DNA of 64,000 nt, from contig NC_089821.1 of the NCBI RefSeq assembly GCF_035046505.1, positions 196,130,377 to 196,194,376 of the forward strand. Direction: 5' to 3'. Below, in pieces: positions 25,159 to 35,885 of the stretch. The notes under the pieces were generated by a model that saw only the letters and a program-made list of their open reading frames with translations, did no database searches and was not told the origin of the DNA. A program made the position numbers and the translations under genes. How positions within the stretch are numbered: position 1 is the stretch's first letter; each line of letters opens with the position of its first letter. Source of the stretch: Tiliqua scincoides. Lineage: Eukaryota; Chordata; Lepidosauria; Squamata; Scincidae.

Positions 25159-27130
25159 TAAGGTATTTAAATGAAGCTGTTTCAACTGACCAGCTCTTGA
25201 TACCATTGTTAGTTCTGTTCATAGTTGTCAAGTTGTGTTATATACTGAGTTTATTATTATGGTTTTACATCTGAAGGAAAAGTTAGGAACTTATGTCTGT
25301 GATTGAGCCATTTCTTGATCCAGGCTAGTATTTGGAGTGCCCTGGATTGTCACAGACTAGGAGTCCTTTCCAAGATTTACACTGGGCCCAGTGGGCAGGG
25401 CAAATTCAAACAGGAATGGACAGAAGTCTATGGCCATCTGCAGACACATAACTCTGCATTTTGTTAAGTCAGTTCTGCCTAGCCTCATTTTCAAGAGTTT
25501 ATGGTATTCTGCTATTGGCCGTTTATTATGTTTTTGCCATTGTGACTTTGGTGGACTACTTGTACCTCAAGTACCAAGCCTCAAGTACCAAGATGCTTTG
25601 GGTGGCTTAGTGGACTGAGGGGCATATATTTCTTCTTGCATGCAAACAGCAGTAGGAAAATAAAATAAATAGACCTTGTTTGCCAGAATCTAATTTATCT
25701 TTTAGCCAATGTTGCAGAACATTTGCTTACCTAAAAACGTATCTGTTCATTAATCTCATACCGTTTGCAGTCAATAGCATTGCTCAGTTAAAACCAGATA
25801 TTAGTCAATTTATTAGAACAAACTTCATAGGTATTACCTTTGCTACACAAACCAAAACTTTGGTTGCTTTCCTAAAAAGTGCTGATCTGTGCCATACATT
25901 GCCTAAATCCCCCCCCCCCATTGCCCCTGAGTGCTTGTGGACATGTGTCCCCTTGGCTAAGGGTGGAGGGAGGGTGAGTGAGTGAGGACTGCAGGAGCTT
26001 TGGAAAACAAAGAGGGGAAAATAAAGTTGCCCCAGCTGCAAATCACCCCTCTTTACCTACTTGCACCAAGTAGATAGGGAGAGGTGATCTGGAGCCTGTT
26101 CTGTCCCTTTCCTTCCTTTCTCTACACTTTAGTTTACCTACCAGGAGCTTGATGTGCAGTCTCCCTCCTCTGTGCCTCTTCCATTTCAAATTACAGTATC
26201 ATTAGTGGTGCAAGCTGGAAACCCAGACTGCACTGCTGCTGTTCACTGCAAACAGGTGATGCTGGAAGCTTGCATACTGTGCTCCTGGATGTAACTAAAA
26301 GAAAGGGAAGGGGATGGGTGGCCTCAGAAAGGTGAACTGGAGTTGCTGCAGCTTTTAACAAAATTTCCCCTTCTTCCTGCAGCAGAAGGAGGCTGCTGAT
26401 GCTGCAGTCCGGAATTGCTCTCAGCAAATCACAAGAGGATCGGATCCCCCAGTGGTATGGCAGGCTAGAAAGGGCAGGAGACCTTGCTGGGGATTTGTCT
26501 GTTCACCACTCTTACTAGGGTGCTGCTCCCTGTGATTGTCTCAAGTTACTTCATGCCAAGCTCCATGACCACCCATGCCAAGGCGAATCCTTGTCCCAAT
26601 AGAAGGAATTATTTTCTGTCCCTGGAGTTTTCTCTGTTGACCCCTAATCCCAGATTCACGTACAGTGCCCAGTAGACTACGTATGCCATTTTTTTGTTTT
26701 GCCAGGGAAATCACAATTGCTTATAGGAAACTGAGAAAGCCAGAAAGTCATCAGGGTTGATTGGGCATCAGTGTGTCCCCCTACTACAAAAAGTAGTAGC
26801 AAACAGAAAAGGGTGGGAAATTTAAAACGCAGGAGAATCTAAAACTTAAATCTACAGGATTTCTAATCATGTTTCTGAATTGAGCCTTATTTCATCTGAA
26901 GTGGGTGTTGGTTTTAAGTTCGACACACCTGCCTGTCAGTTGATGGAGCACAGAGCTTCTGTAAACAAGGGAGTGAGGAATTGACACTCACAACATCAAC
27001 CTATTTTTTCTCTGTATAGGCCTTGTTGATTTTGATGAAGACGGCTTTCGACTAGGCATGTTTGTTTTATTTCCCCATCTGTCGTGTAGATGTGGGAGAA
27101 TGAGCGACCTGTCAGGACAGAATGCCTGTG

Positions 27131-27285
27131 GGCCCAATCCTCTCCCAATGTCCAGTGCCTGTGCAGCCATGCCAACAACGGAGTGTGCGCTGCATCCTGT
27201 GGTGGGGAGGCCTCCTCAAGGGGTGGGAACATGTGTTCCTTTACCTGGGGGCTGCACCAGTGCTGGGAAGCTGGAGAGGATTGGG
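27131..27285. mobile_element. CAATCCTA-group DNA element, compact copy
   Basis: The ends CCCAATCCTCTCCCAATGTC and GGAGAGGATTGGG are inverted. The interior has CCAGTGCCTGTGCAGCC and GAGGCCTCCTCAAGG, as in the 54479 copy. It lies 600 bp upstream of the MFSD4B CpG island. Confidence 0.65.
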
Positions 27286-27884
27286 TCCTGCCTTCCTCTG
27301 ATCTCCTCGGTCTTGCATAGTAGGAATTTCACAAGCTTGGCCTTTGTTGTAAACAGAGGCCTTTGCATGAAGACTTTGGCCTGGAAATCCAAACCAGCCT
27401 CGGCTCCACTTCTAACCTGGGCAATGCTGTGGAGCTGCCTAGGCTGCAATGCTGGCACACTGACCTGGGGCAAGCCCTGCTATTGAACACAGCAGGACTT
27501 TCTTGTGTCTTGGCCTCCTAAGCTCATGGAGATGGGAATGCAATGCTGCGACCCTGGCCTTCCCCATTGTTCTCTCTTCCTCCCTGGGGGTAGAAAAAAA
27601 ATCCAGATGAACTTGTCACTAGGCAAGAAACGAAGTGTTACTCTACCCATTTCCTGGCTCTATGGGCTCTCCATTCCCTCCTCCACCAGTGGTCAGTCCA
27701 TTTCTCCAACATCCGGGCAAGCGTTTCCAGAAAAAGGTCAGGCGGCGTCTTTGCCGCCATGCCTAGTCAGGGCAGATGCGCTTCCGTCAAAGCGAGCCTC
27801 GTTCCCGAGCGGCTCTTCACGCCGCTGTCTTAGCCAACAGGCGCGCGCCAGGACTGGACATTAATAGCGTGCGTTTCCAGAGTC

Positions 27885-27902
27885 CTTCTGGGAGTTGTAG
27901 TC
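27885..27902 (-). promoter_or_regulatory. ZNF143/SBS-type promoter motif
   Basis: CTTCTGGGAGTTGTAGTC on the plus strand is the reverse complement of GACTACAACTCCCAGAAG, a near-perfect match to the ACTACAAYTCCCAGMA element bound by ZNF143 (with THAP11/HCFC1) in vertebrate CpG-island promoters. It sits 32 bp before the first in-frame ATG and about 95 bp before the preferred one. Confidence 0.8.
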
Positions 27903-27953
27903 TCAGCAGAGACGCGGCCCTTGGGCGGCCAAGATGCCGCTGGTTCGCGAGGT

Positions 27954-27959
27954 CACGTG
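27954..27959. promoter_or_regulatory. CACGTG E-box
   Basis: GGTCACGTGG contains a palindromic E-box with the GTCACGTG context favoured by USF/MiT-TFE factors. It lies between the two candidate start codons, so it would be within the transcribed 5' region. Confidence 0.5.
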
Positions 27960-27996
27960 GCGGCAGGCGGAGCCGCTGCGGCTCTGGGGAGCAGAG

Positions 27997-28287
27997 ATGG
28001 CCGGGACCGGGGAGCGAGAGAAGCAGGTGCACTTCGCCCGGCTGGAGGAGGAGGAGGAGGAGGAGGAGGATGGCGGCGGCGGCACCGAGGCGTCCTCGAA
28101 GGCGGCGCTCCGGGGCTCCGGCTCCGCTGCTCGGCTCGTCCTTCAGCCGGAGGTGGTCGTGGCCGGCGGCGGCCGGAGGAGCCGGGCGGCAGGCGGCGCG
28201 GCGAAGCGGCAGGCGGAGGAGGCGGTGCTGCGGCGGGCGCTGAAGTGGTGCATCTCGGCCGCTCTCTGCGCCGCTTTCCTGGGCCTG
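27997..28287 (+). CDS. MFSD4B: MFSD4B (NaGLT1-like sugar transporter) coding exon 1
   Basis: The exon encodes 97 residues ending ALKWCISAALCAAFLGL, the first half of transmembrane helix 1, and splices in phase 0 (CTG/gtgagg) to GMAIAILGP. MFSD4B is a 12-helix plasma-membrane carrier described in rat kidney as a sodium-dependent glucose transporter (NaGLT1). I chose ATG 27997 (GCAGAGATGG, G at -3 and +4). ATG 27934 is in frame, has A at -3 and would add 21 residues. Residues 17-24 are eight consecutive Glu encoded by a GAG repeat, followed by Gly-, Ala- and Arg-rich sequence. With this start the protein has 598 residues against about 518 in human, and much of the excess is in this cytosolic N-terminus. 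Confidence 0.88.
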
Positions 28288-28402
28288 GTGAGGAGGCGGC
28301 GGCGGCGGCGCCCCGGGAGTCCCAGCGAGGAGGCCCGCAGCGGCGTTTGGAGCAGCGCCTTCCCGCCTCTTTCGCCTCACGGCACGCTGACGAGCACGGA
28401 GG

Positions 28403-28490
28403 CTGCAGTCCCAGCCACGCTTTCCTGGGAGGAAGCCCCGTTGACTGCGATGGGCTTACTTCTGAGTAGACATGCACAGGAGCGGGCTGT
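28403..28490. repeat. Palindromic MITE-like repeat in MFSD4B intron 1
   Basis: Contains GGGAGGAAGCCCCGTTGAC and GGGCTTACTTCTGAGTAGAC with outer CTGCAGTCC/GCGGGCTG ends, the family of 4889-4976. It begins only about 115 bp after exon 1. Confidence 0.65.
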
Positions 28491-29871
28491 AAGATGTTCA
28501 GGGCACAGCGTCAGTTGGTTGACCCGTTGACAAGGCACAACACACTGCCATATCTTCCAATGTCTTGACCCTCCCCCAAACTCCTGTGGCACATCTGAGG
28601 ACAGTTTGGGGCACACAGGTTGAAAATCAGCACACGGCTACCCACTGGGGTTGGAGCCACTTGGAAAGAAGCAGAAACTCTGATCTTCCGGAACAGGGGC
28701 AGGTGTGGTGGTCCGCCCCACACCGGAGCATTTACACTCGTGCACAGTCAGTTCTCTAGGCAGCGATTTTCAGTGTGCTGCAAATGGTCTGCAGGTGCGC
28801 CGTGGCAGTTTGGTGAGGGTCCCCTACCAGTAGGGCTGTTGTGGGATGTAAGTTCTCCACCAGCAGCATGCTGTGCCTTGTCAACTGTCAGAACACTGAC
28901 TGTGTGCCTTGACCATTTTCGTGCCTTGTCAGCTAACCGTGAGATGAAAAAAGTTGGAAATCGCTGCTGTCGGCGGTTTGCATTTATACTGTATAAACCA
29001 CATGCAATAAAAGGACTGTAAATTGGCTGATAAAAAGTACAGTGCACTTCGCTTCCATCTCCTCCCCACCCTGCAACCTTTGGTTTGTTTGCCAGAGGAG
29101 CTGTAGATCCAGGATTGCGATAAGTTGGATTCCAGGGGGAGCGCCTCTCAGTGCCTGGGTTCTTCACTCCCCTACTTTTTCATTTTACACTGAGGGAGTT
29201 AGAGGAAAGGTTAGAGGGAGAAGCCTGTCACGAGTCCTTGCATGCCTCAAGCAAGCTTTGGGCGTGTGTTTATTCCACAGTAAACCCTTATGCCACCTCA
29301 TGCACTGGCATTTCCAAATCAGTTTGTGAGGTGTGGGCAGAGCTCTCTTGTTAAACTGTTTTGTTTAGATTTCATTTTCAGTATTTACCCAGCACTGTTC
29401 CTAAGTGTCCCAAAGGCTTTGCATGATTTGTGCAAAATAGGGTTGCTATTTCAGTGGCCCTGGCCTTGCAGCAATTTTAGAACAGTATTATTAGCATATA
29501 TATGAGGGATGAGAATGAGATTAGTTTGTATAAATTTAGCTGTAGTAAGTTTGTGCCAAGTTGTGATTTTAACTGGGAACTTCTGCTCTAGATAGTTCTC
29601 TTAACTGTTCACTACATTACAGTCCAGCACCTTGAAGCCAATCTGCTTAAGTCCAAGTACTGTACTTTCACTGGATTGTGGATTGAGCTGTAAAAGGGTT
29701 TTATATAATCCTCTCCCTTCTGGAAAAGCCAAGGGTTTTCTTTTAACTAATGAACATCTGAAAGACCCATCTAGCGAATCATGCGAATACTGGACCTTGT
29801 GGTCCTCTGGAACACAATTCCACAGGGAGCTTTCTATATCTGCTGCAGACATCTAGACTGAAGCCTTGGGG

Positions 29872-30607
29872 CAGTGGTTCTCAAACTTTTTTGACTGGTG
29901 GCTCCCTTGACCTTTGACCTTATGAGGAAAGGCTATGGCGTTTGGGCCTCTTCAGCCTAGAAAAGAGGCGCCTGAGGGGGGACATGATTGAGACATACAA
30001 AATTATGCAGGGGATGGACAGAGTGGATAGGGAGATGCTTTTTACACTCTCACATAACACCAGAACCAGGGGACATCCACTAAAATTGAGTGTTGGGAGA
30101 GTTAGAGCAGACAAAAGAAAATATTTCTTTACTCACCGTGTGGTTGGTCTGTGGAACTCTTTGCCACCGGATGTGGTGATGGCGACTGGTCTGGACGCCT
30201 TTAAAGGGGGATTGGACAAGTTTCTGGAGGAAAAATCCATTATGGGGTACAAACCATGATGTGTATGCGCAACCTCCTGATTTTAGAAATGGGTTATGTC
30301 AGAATGCCAGATGCAAGGGAGGGCACCAGGATGAGGTCTCTTGTTATCTGGTGTGCTCCCTGGGGCATTTGGTGGGCCGCTGTGAGATACAGGAAGCTGG
30401 ACTAGATGGGCCTATGGCCTGATCCAGTGGGGCTGTTCTTAGGTTCTTATGTTCTTATTACCTACTGGGCCATTGGCTGTGGCTTCCCATTAGGGATACA
30501 ATCCTATACATTGAATAGGGCAGTGGGTTTTTCATGACAATTCCATGGCTCTCCTGACTGTTCCATGGCTCCCTGGGGAGCCACAGTTCACAGTTTGGGA
30601 ACCACTG
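29872..30607. mobile_element. hAT-Charlie-like element containing a CR1 insertion
   Basis: The left end CAGTGGTTCTCAAACTTTTT and right end AGTTTGGGAACCACTG are inverted. Flanking 8-mers CCTTGGGG (29864-29871) and CCTTAGAG (30608-30615) agree at 6 of 8 positions. The middle is occupied by the CR1 3' end at 29918-30459, so the hAT element is older. Confidence 0.8.
29918..30459 (+). mobile_element. CR1 LINE 3' fragment
   Basis: Encodes the CR1 C-terminal segment LGLFSLEKRRLRGDMIETYK to EEKSIMGYKP with an open frame. The 3' UTR follows, ending GGTTCTTATGTTCTTAT. It is closely related to the CR1 at 18077-20058. Severe 5' truncation is usual for CR1. Confidence 0.9.
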
Positions 30608-31095
30608 CCTTAGAGAGTTTGAAATTCTTTTTCTATTTAGGAATTCTGTACTCTATATTTGAGGAAAAGTACTAGAATTTTCCAGAATCTTAACAACCCT
30701 AACTTGCTTTTTTGGACTGTACTTAAAAAGTGAGAGATCGAATTGTTCTATGTTAGAGTTTTTGAAGAGAAAGTGTGTTTTGAATCCAAAGAGACTCCAT
30801 TGTAGAATGGAGGAGAGGATGGATGACAGCTCTTGTTTTCATTGACAGAAAATTACATTGTTACTGCTTTTCCCCCATTGGAAGAACTGCACGTATCCTA
30901 TATTATAGACTTAACTAATCATTTTCTTGTCTGTTACACAGAGTATAAACTCACCTTGTCCCATTGGATTTAGTGGGTTTGTTTCTAAGGCGGAATGCAA
31001 GACGACTAGTGAGCTGATGTAATTTTTTTGTTAGTATCAGTAGGTAAATTTGATTTACACCTGCTGCTGACATTGATTATAGCTTTGTTTTCCAG

Positions 31096-31264
31096 GGTAT
31101 GGCTATTGCTATCCTGGGGCCCACATTTCAAGACTTGGCTGCAAATGTGAACAAAAATGTCAGTCAAATTTCCTACATCTTTGTGGGCCGTTCAATGGGG
31201 TATTTTGGTGGTTCTCTGATTGGTGGAATTCTCTTTGACTGCTTGAATGCTCACCTTCTCTTGG
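31096..31264 (+). CDS. MFSD4B: MFSD4B coding exon 2
   Basis: The acceptor TTTTCCAG precedes GGT ATG GCT and the donor GTAAGC follows. The 169-nt exon (56 codons plus one base) encodes GMAIAILGPTFQDLAANVNK, then SQISYIFVGRSMGYFGGSLI and GGILFDCLNAHLLL. The GRSMGYFGG loop stands where MFS motif A lies between helices 2 and 3. The segment is highly characteristic of the MFSD4 family. Confidence 0.95.
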
Positions 31265-31988
31265 GTAAGCTCACAGATATAAACTTTTAGTTTGTTTGTT
31301 GTTGCCTTGATCCAGCAAGATACTGTTCTTGCAGGAAAGCAGGCTTCTGTGGGATGTCCCTCGTTAGATGCACATACAAAAATGTCCCTAGTGTGCACAA
31401 ACAGTTGCTGTGTGGCATGCAGCTCAGCCTATCTGCATGAAGTCTGGCATGTATTGCTGACATCTCACTAGCTGGCTGTTCAGGACATGAAATGGGGTGG
31501 AGGCTGGTTGAGTTCCCCTCTTCCAAATTGTTGGCTGATGGCCAAAGTTGCCAAATGTGTGGCTGATGGGAAAGTCCTCCTTAATTCAAAAGTCTGACTC
31601 TGAAAAAGATTGCTTTTATTAATGCATTACTTACACTTCATCTATACTTACCTTTTTGGCAAAATGCTGAGACAGTAATGTGACATGTTACATATTATAA
31701 CTTCAGTAATCAGTGGTTATGTAAGGAAGTGGAAGTCCATAGTCCATTAAGTAACATGCTTCCTTACTTGCATGTCCATTATGTTGTTGGATTATGGTCT
31801 CAGATTATATTTGTGTCCTTGCTCATGTTTTTTCAGTCTTTGTCTTTGGAAAAGTAACCTTCCTTTGAAACATTCCTTACATATGTTTAGTTATCACACT
31901 ATTAAAATAATTTTAAATATGCCTTAATAGGATTTAAAAATCCTTAATTGCCAGGATTTTAAATTACATTCATTAACTAAACTAGGGG

Positions 31989-32617
31989 TCCAATCCTATC
32001 CAACTTTCCAGTGCCAATATAGCCGCAATGCAGCTCTGAAGCAGGGGTGCCCAAACCCCGGCCCTGGGGCCACTTGCGGCCCTGGAGGCCTCTCAATGTG
32101 GCCCTCAGGGAGCCCCCAGTCTCCAATGAGCCTCTGGCCCTCTGGAGATTTGTTGGAGCCCACACTGGCCCGACGCAACTGATCTCAGCGTGAGGGCGAC
32201 TGTTTGACCTCTTGTGTGAGCTGCGGGATGAGGGTTCCCTCCACTGCTTGCTGTTTCACGTCTGTGATGCAGCAGCGGCAGCAAAGGAAAAGCCAACCTT
32301 GCTTTGTGCAAGGCCTTTTATAGGCCTTGAGCTATCACAAGACCTTCATTCATTCATATAAGCTCATCTTTAGTATATTTATGTAAAGTTATGTAAATTT
32401 ATTCAAATTTTACATGTAAATTAATCCCCCCGGCCCCTGACACAGTGTCAAAGAGCTGATGTGGCGCTCCTGCCAAAAAGGACACCCCTGCTCTAAAGTA
32501 AGGGAACAAATGTTCCCTTACCCTGAGGAGGCCTCTATGACTGTCCCACCGTGCAGGATGCTGTGTATGCCCCATTGGCATGCCTGCATCAGTGCTGGAA
32601 AGTTGAATAGGATATAC
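31989..32617. mobile_element. CAATCCTA-group DNA element, interrupted by a hAT-like element
   Basis: The left CCAATCCTATCCAACTTTCC and right GGAAAGTTGAATAGGAT are inverted ends. The block AAGGGAACAAATGTTCCC is typical of the group. The hAT-like element at 32042-32490 interrupts it. Confidence 0.7.
32042..32490. mobile_element. hAT-like element (CAGGGGTGCCC ends) with 8-bp target duplication
   Basis: Begins CAGGGGTGCCCAAACCCCGG and ends GGACACCCCTG. The flanks CTCTGAAG (32034-32041) and CTCTAAAG (32491-32498) agree at 7 of 8 bases. There is no transposase coding. Confidence 0.8.
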
Positions 32618-33150
32618 TGTCCAGGATCCAAGATGTTAAGTGCAGTTTTCTGCTAGGGCACTGAGACCTTTCAGCTCCTCTCTCAGTGACAGGCCTCAAT
32701 GTCCCTCAAAAAGGAGCCCCAAACTTGGGGTAGCCCTTAAGTGGCATCCTGTGAGGCACAAGTGGATGCTTCTAAAATGAATATTTCCTTTCCTTCCAGT
32801 GCACATAGAACTGTTTTCTGTCTGCAAAAGTGTTGGGACTGTGGCTGCTGAATTCTGTAGTTTTCATTTTTTAAATAAATGACCTGTTTTCTATACTGTT
32901 GTGACTTACTGTATTTTTATTTTGAACATTATTTTTGGGGACTATCAAACATGTTGGCTTCTAGCATCAAAATGCAGCATTGACAAAAATTATACTCCAT
33001 AATGGTTACGAATCCAGATCTAATTTAGGAGTTCTCTAAAATTTAAGTGTCTAGTGTAAACTTACATTTGACAATAAAGCATGAAATATTGTGACTTTTC
33101 ATTAGAAATGCACAGTCTGAACACATTTTTTAATTGTTCTTGCCTCATAG

Positions 33151-33267
33151 GATTCTCTATGCTGGCTACAGCTGTAGGTCTGTATATCATTCCATGGTGT
33201 AAGAAAGCACTTTTGTTGACAGCTATGATGTCTGTTATTGGTTTTTCCATGGGAGTCCTAGATACAG
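33151..33267 (+). CDS. MFSD4B: MFSD4B coding exon 3
   Basis: This 117-nt exon (phase 1 to phase 1) lies between TTGCCTCATAG and GGTAAAA. It encodes GFSMLATAVGLYIIPWCKKA and LLLTAMMSVIGFSMGVLDTG, membrane helices 3-4 of the transporter. Both junctions join to neighbouring exons with intact glycine codons. Confidence 0.95.
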
Positions 33268-34094
33268 GTAAAAACAAAATGTTGTCTTGCTACAGGATGT
33301 CGACTGTATGATTCACTTGGGAGTATGTTGCATCCCTTCATGTATAAATTGTTACAGCATGTTGCTAATGCCTTTTTGAATGTATTGCCTTGTGTGCAGT
33401 GCACAAGGCTCTTGAACCTGTAGGCTGCCTTGCTTGTTCCAACTAGGGGCCAATCTGCATCTCTACTCAGTTGTGTGGTTTTTCCTTGACTTTTAAATTT
33501 TGGTCTGTAGAGGAAGTTGGGGGCGGGGGAATAACATGTGACTGGGTACTGAGTGGGATTTGACCCTGAGGCAACTGAAGGATCTGATCTGCTCCATCCA
33601 CTGAAATGAATAGAATATCCTTTGCTGTCAAGGGAACTCTGTGTATGCAAGGGATCCCCATACTCAACTGAAAATAGAGCTGGCTGTTCTGTGCTGGCAA
33701 TGTAGCAAAAGTTGAGCCATTTCAGATCCTCTTGATCTTAGCTGAGAATGCAGTGAGGTCACTGCTTGCTCACTACTAGATGATAAACCCATTTTTCTAT
33801 TGTCACCAAATGAAATCAGTGGAGTGGACCTTATAACCAAACTTCAGATAAACTGCTACATTGTACAGTGGTTTAGCTGCTCTTTTATCAGTAAACTCAA
33901 GACAGGATATATGTGGTCTGACTAAGATGAAAGATGATTATTTTTTTGCAAGTAGAGTTCTAGATAGGGCAATGGCAACAGAAGCTTGGAAAGCAGAAAC
34001 CATTTTGACTTTTCTCAGAGCTGTTCAGCTGTGTGAGAGCATGAACTGAAGGGGAGCAGGGGAGAGCAAGCCCTGGGAAATAGTATGGCAGAGC

Positions 34095-34530
34095 AAATGA
34101 GTCAAGAGTTTGGGACAGGAGTGAGAAAATGGTCTGGTAGGGATAAGGTGCGGTGCAGGCAATCTCCCCAGCATGCGGGCCTCCTTAGCCACGGTTTGTT
34201 CCTGTGGTTTGGGCTCACGTTAGTAGGAAGACCGGTATAGCCAGATCTGACCGGATACAGGCTAGGGCCCATTACAGGGCCTACTCTGTGGTGGTAGTGG
34301 CAGCGAAGCATTCCTTCTTTTCTGCCTGCCCGCCCGACCCGTCTGCCTGCCCACTCTGTTCCATCTGCCTGCCTGCTTGATCCATGCCCAGCATGGCTGA
34401 TTAGATCTGCCTGGGAGGGACTGGCCGAGTGGACAGAGAGGGTAGTGAATTCATCCTTGAAGGAGGGGGTGTTGCCACTGGCTTTAAAGCAGGCTGTGGT
34501 TCGCCCCCTCCTGAAAAGCACTCTCTGGAC
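34095..34530 (+). mobile_element. L2 LINE, upstream fragment
   Basis: Plus-strand translation gives L2-type sequence with breaks. Examples are SLKEGVLPLALKQAVVRPLL followed by KSTLW, the segment that normally stands just before the reverse transcriptase NYRPVSNLPF block found at 35889. It is therefore the upstream part of the same insertion. The 5' boundary is approximate. Confidence 0.65.
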
Positions 34531-34545
34531 ACCCCCACATCACCA

Positions 34546-34664
34546 CAGACACCCGCCTATAAGTCGACCCCACAAATAAGTCGAGGGGCAGGTTTTGAGC
34601 CAACAATCATGGAATTTTCTATGACCCTTGGATAAGTCAGGGGTTAAATTTAGGGGGGTGTCTG
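34546..34664. repeat. Short element with CAGACACCC inverted ends
   Basis: Begins CAGACACCCGCCTATAAGTC and ends AGGGGGGTGTCTG. Internal AAGTCGA motifs are repeated. It is a MITE-like insertion inside the L2 and the family is not identified. Confidence 0.55.
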
Positions 34665-34868
34665 ACTAGTTTTGCTGATTTTACCTGAGGCCATATCCTG
34701 AAAAATAACCTACCACTAATTGTTAACTAAGAACTGTAGTCTCTAATTTATTAAAAACATAGTAAAAGATCATAAGAGACATTTTTATTCTTTTTTAAAT
34801 TCTGGTCTTCACCACCTTTTTCTAAACACTATCAGAGTAAGTGCACTGTAAACTAGATACCAGTAAAA

Positions 34869-35382
34869 CAGTGGTTCCCAACCTAGTATTCACGTACTCC
34901 CAGGGACACTCAACAGAACCTTTAGGGGTAATTGAAAAAGAATGAAATAATGGCAGAAAAAGGCAGACTGTGCTCCAGAATGCCTTGCAAGGCATTCCTT
35001 GCAAGGACCAGCAAGGCAGGAAGGGAGGTAGCTAGTTGGCTGTGAAAGCCCCTCCAATAGCTAGTTTTTGGTTATCAATTCGTCTATGAACCAGTGATTG
35101 AAAACCGTCACAGTAAAAAAGCTGAAACATGATATGAAAAGTGATCAATCAGCCAGAATTTCTCAGCACACTTCTGGTGCAAAACAGTGCAAAGGCAGAG
35201 TCTTCTGTTCTTCAAACAGATGAAAAGAGAAAACACTGTGATGAATACATGAAGTCTGGGCTTTCATATGGAAGAGATGAGGGCTTGTATTATTAATTGC
35301 AAGCATTTTCTAATATGAAGGGTACAATTTATGGAAATGGGCTGCCAAGGGATATGCAAGTGGAAAAGGTTGGGAACCATTG
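34869..35382. mobile_element. hAT-Charlie-like element inside the L2
   Basis: The ends CAGTGGTTCCCAACC and GGTTGGGAACCATTG are inverted. Flanking 8-mers match at 5 of 8 positions. The interior is unrelated to the other copies apart from the ends. Confidence 0.65.
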
Positions 35383-35524
35383 CAGGAGATCCATGAATCA
35401 AATCCACCTTTAAGGTGTCTGGTGTGTTAAGCCATAAGCTCTACATACAACATACAACCCATAACACATAACTGAGTGTGTGCAATTCAATTCACAGCAG
35501 AGAGATGAGATATTTGCAGCCCTT

Positions 35525-35595
35525 TTTGCTCAGAAGTAGACCCACTGCTTTCCATGGGTGTTATTCTTAAGTAAGGGTGCACTAAATTGTAGCCT
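35525..35595. repeat. Palindromic MITE-like repeat, partial
   Basis: Contains GCTCAGAAGTAGACCCACTG, then CCATGGGTGTTATTCTTAAG, the inverted arms of the 4889-4976 family in degraded form. Confidence 0.4.
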
Positions 35596-35885
35596 GGGAA
35601 GGAGGGTCCCATCCTGGTGTTTCAAAGAACAGGCCTGCTTTGCAAGCATTTGCCAAGCAGAACCAGGCTGCAGCAGAAGGAAGGAGAATAAAAGGTTGAC
35701 TTTGGCTGGAATGTCCCAGGAAAGTAACTATAGCAACTAAGGAGGTACCTGCCTGAGCTGAGCAACAGCTCAGCTGAGAAAGGAAACTGTTCAGAGTTGA
35801 AAGGCTGCCTTCTGATTGACCCAGAGATAAAGTGGAGTGATAATTGGAGCTTGATTACTTGGCAAAATTTTCATGTACTATATGT

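Larger units (their letters stand above)
15631..27700. other. SLC16A10-MFSD4B intergenic region
   Basis: About 12 kb without host coding sequence. It is occupied by a hAT-like element, a CR1 LINE with a nested insertion, CR1 3' ends, SINE-like copies and DNA-element remnants. Stretches such as 16560-18070, 20060-20950 and 24200-26900 are AT-rich and hold nothing I can assign. Confidence 0.75.
27735..28410. promoter_or_regulatory. MFSD4B: CpG island promoter of MFSD4B
   Basis: This is the only strongly GC-rich, CpG-dense tract in the window. It covers the sequence just before and throughout the first coding exon, with an abrupt change from the surrounding AT-rich DNA. It contains a ZNF143-type site and a CACGTG box. 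The start of transcription is inferred to lie at about 27780-27930. Confidence 0.85.
28288..31095 (+). other. MFSD4B: MFSD4B intron 1
   Basis: This 2.8-kb intron begins in the CpG island. It contains a palindromic MITE-like copy (28403-28490) and a hAT-like element with a CR1 3' end inserted in it (29872-30607). The rest is AT-rich and shows no further exon. Confidence 0.85.
31265..33150 (+). other. MFSD4B: MFSD4B intron 2
   Basis: This 1.9-kb intron is dominated by a nested pair of DNA elements (31989-32617, with 32042-32490 inside). Otherwise it is AT-rich without recognisable features. Confidence 0.85.

Noticed and set aside
27776-28477. Several long overlapping frames on both strands (up to 198 codons) in the GC-rich block
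   Set aside because: Apart from the frame of MFSD4B exon 1 they are low-complexity Arg/Pro/Ser translations of a CpG island. Stop codons are rare in any frame in such sequence.
34546-34664. Candidate structured RNA because of repeated AAGTCGA and GGGG/CCCC motifs
   Set aside because: The symmetry is explained by inverted ends of a small DNA element. No promoter or conservation argument is available.
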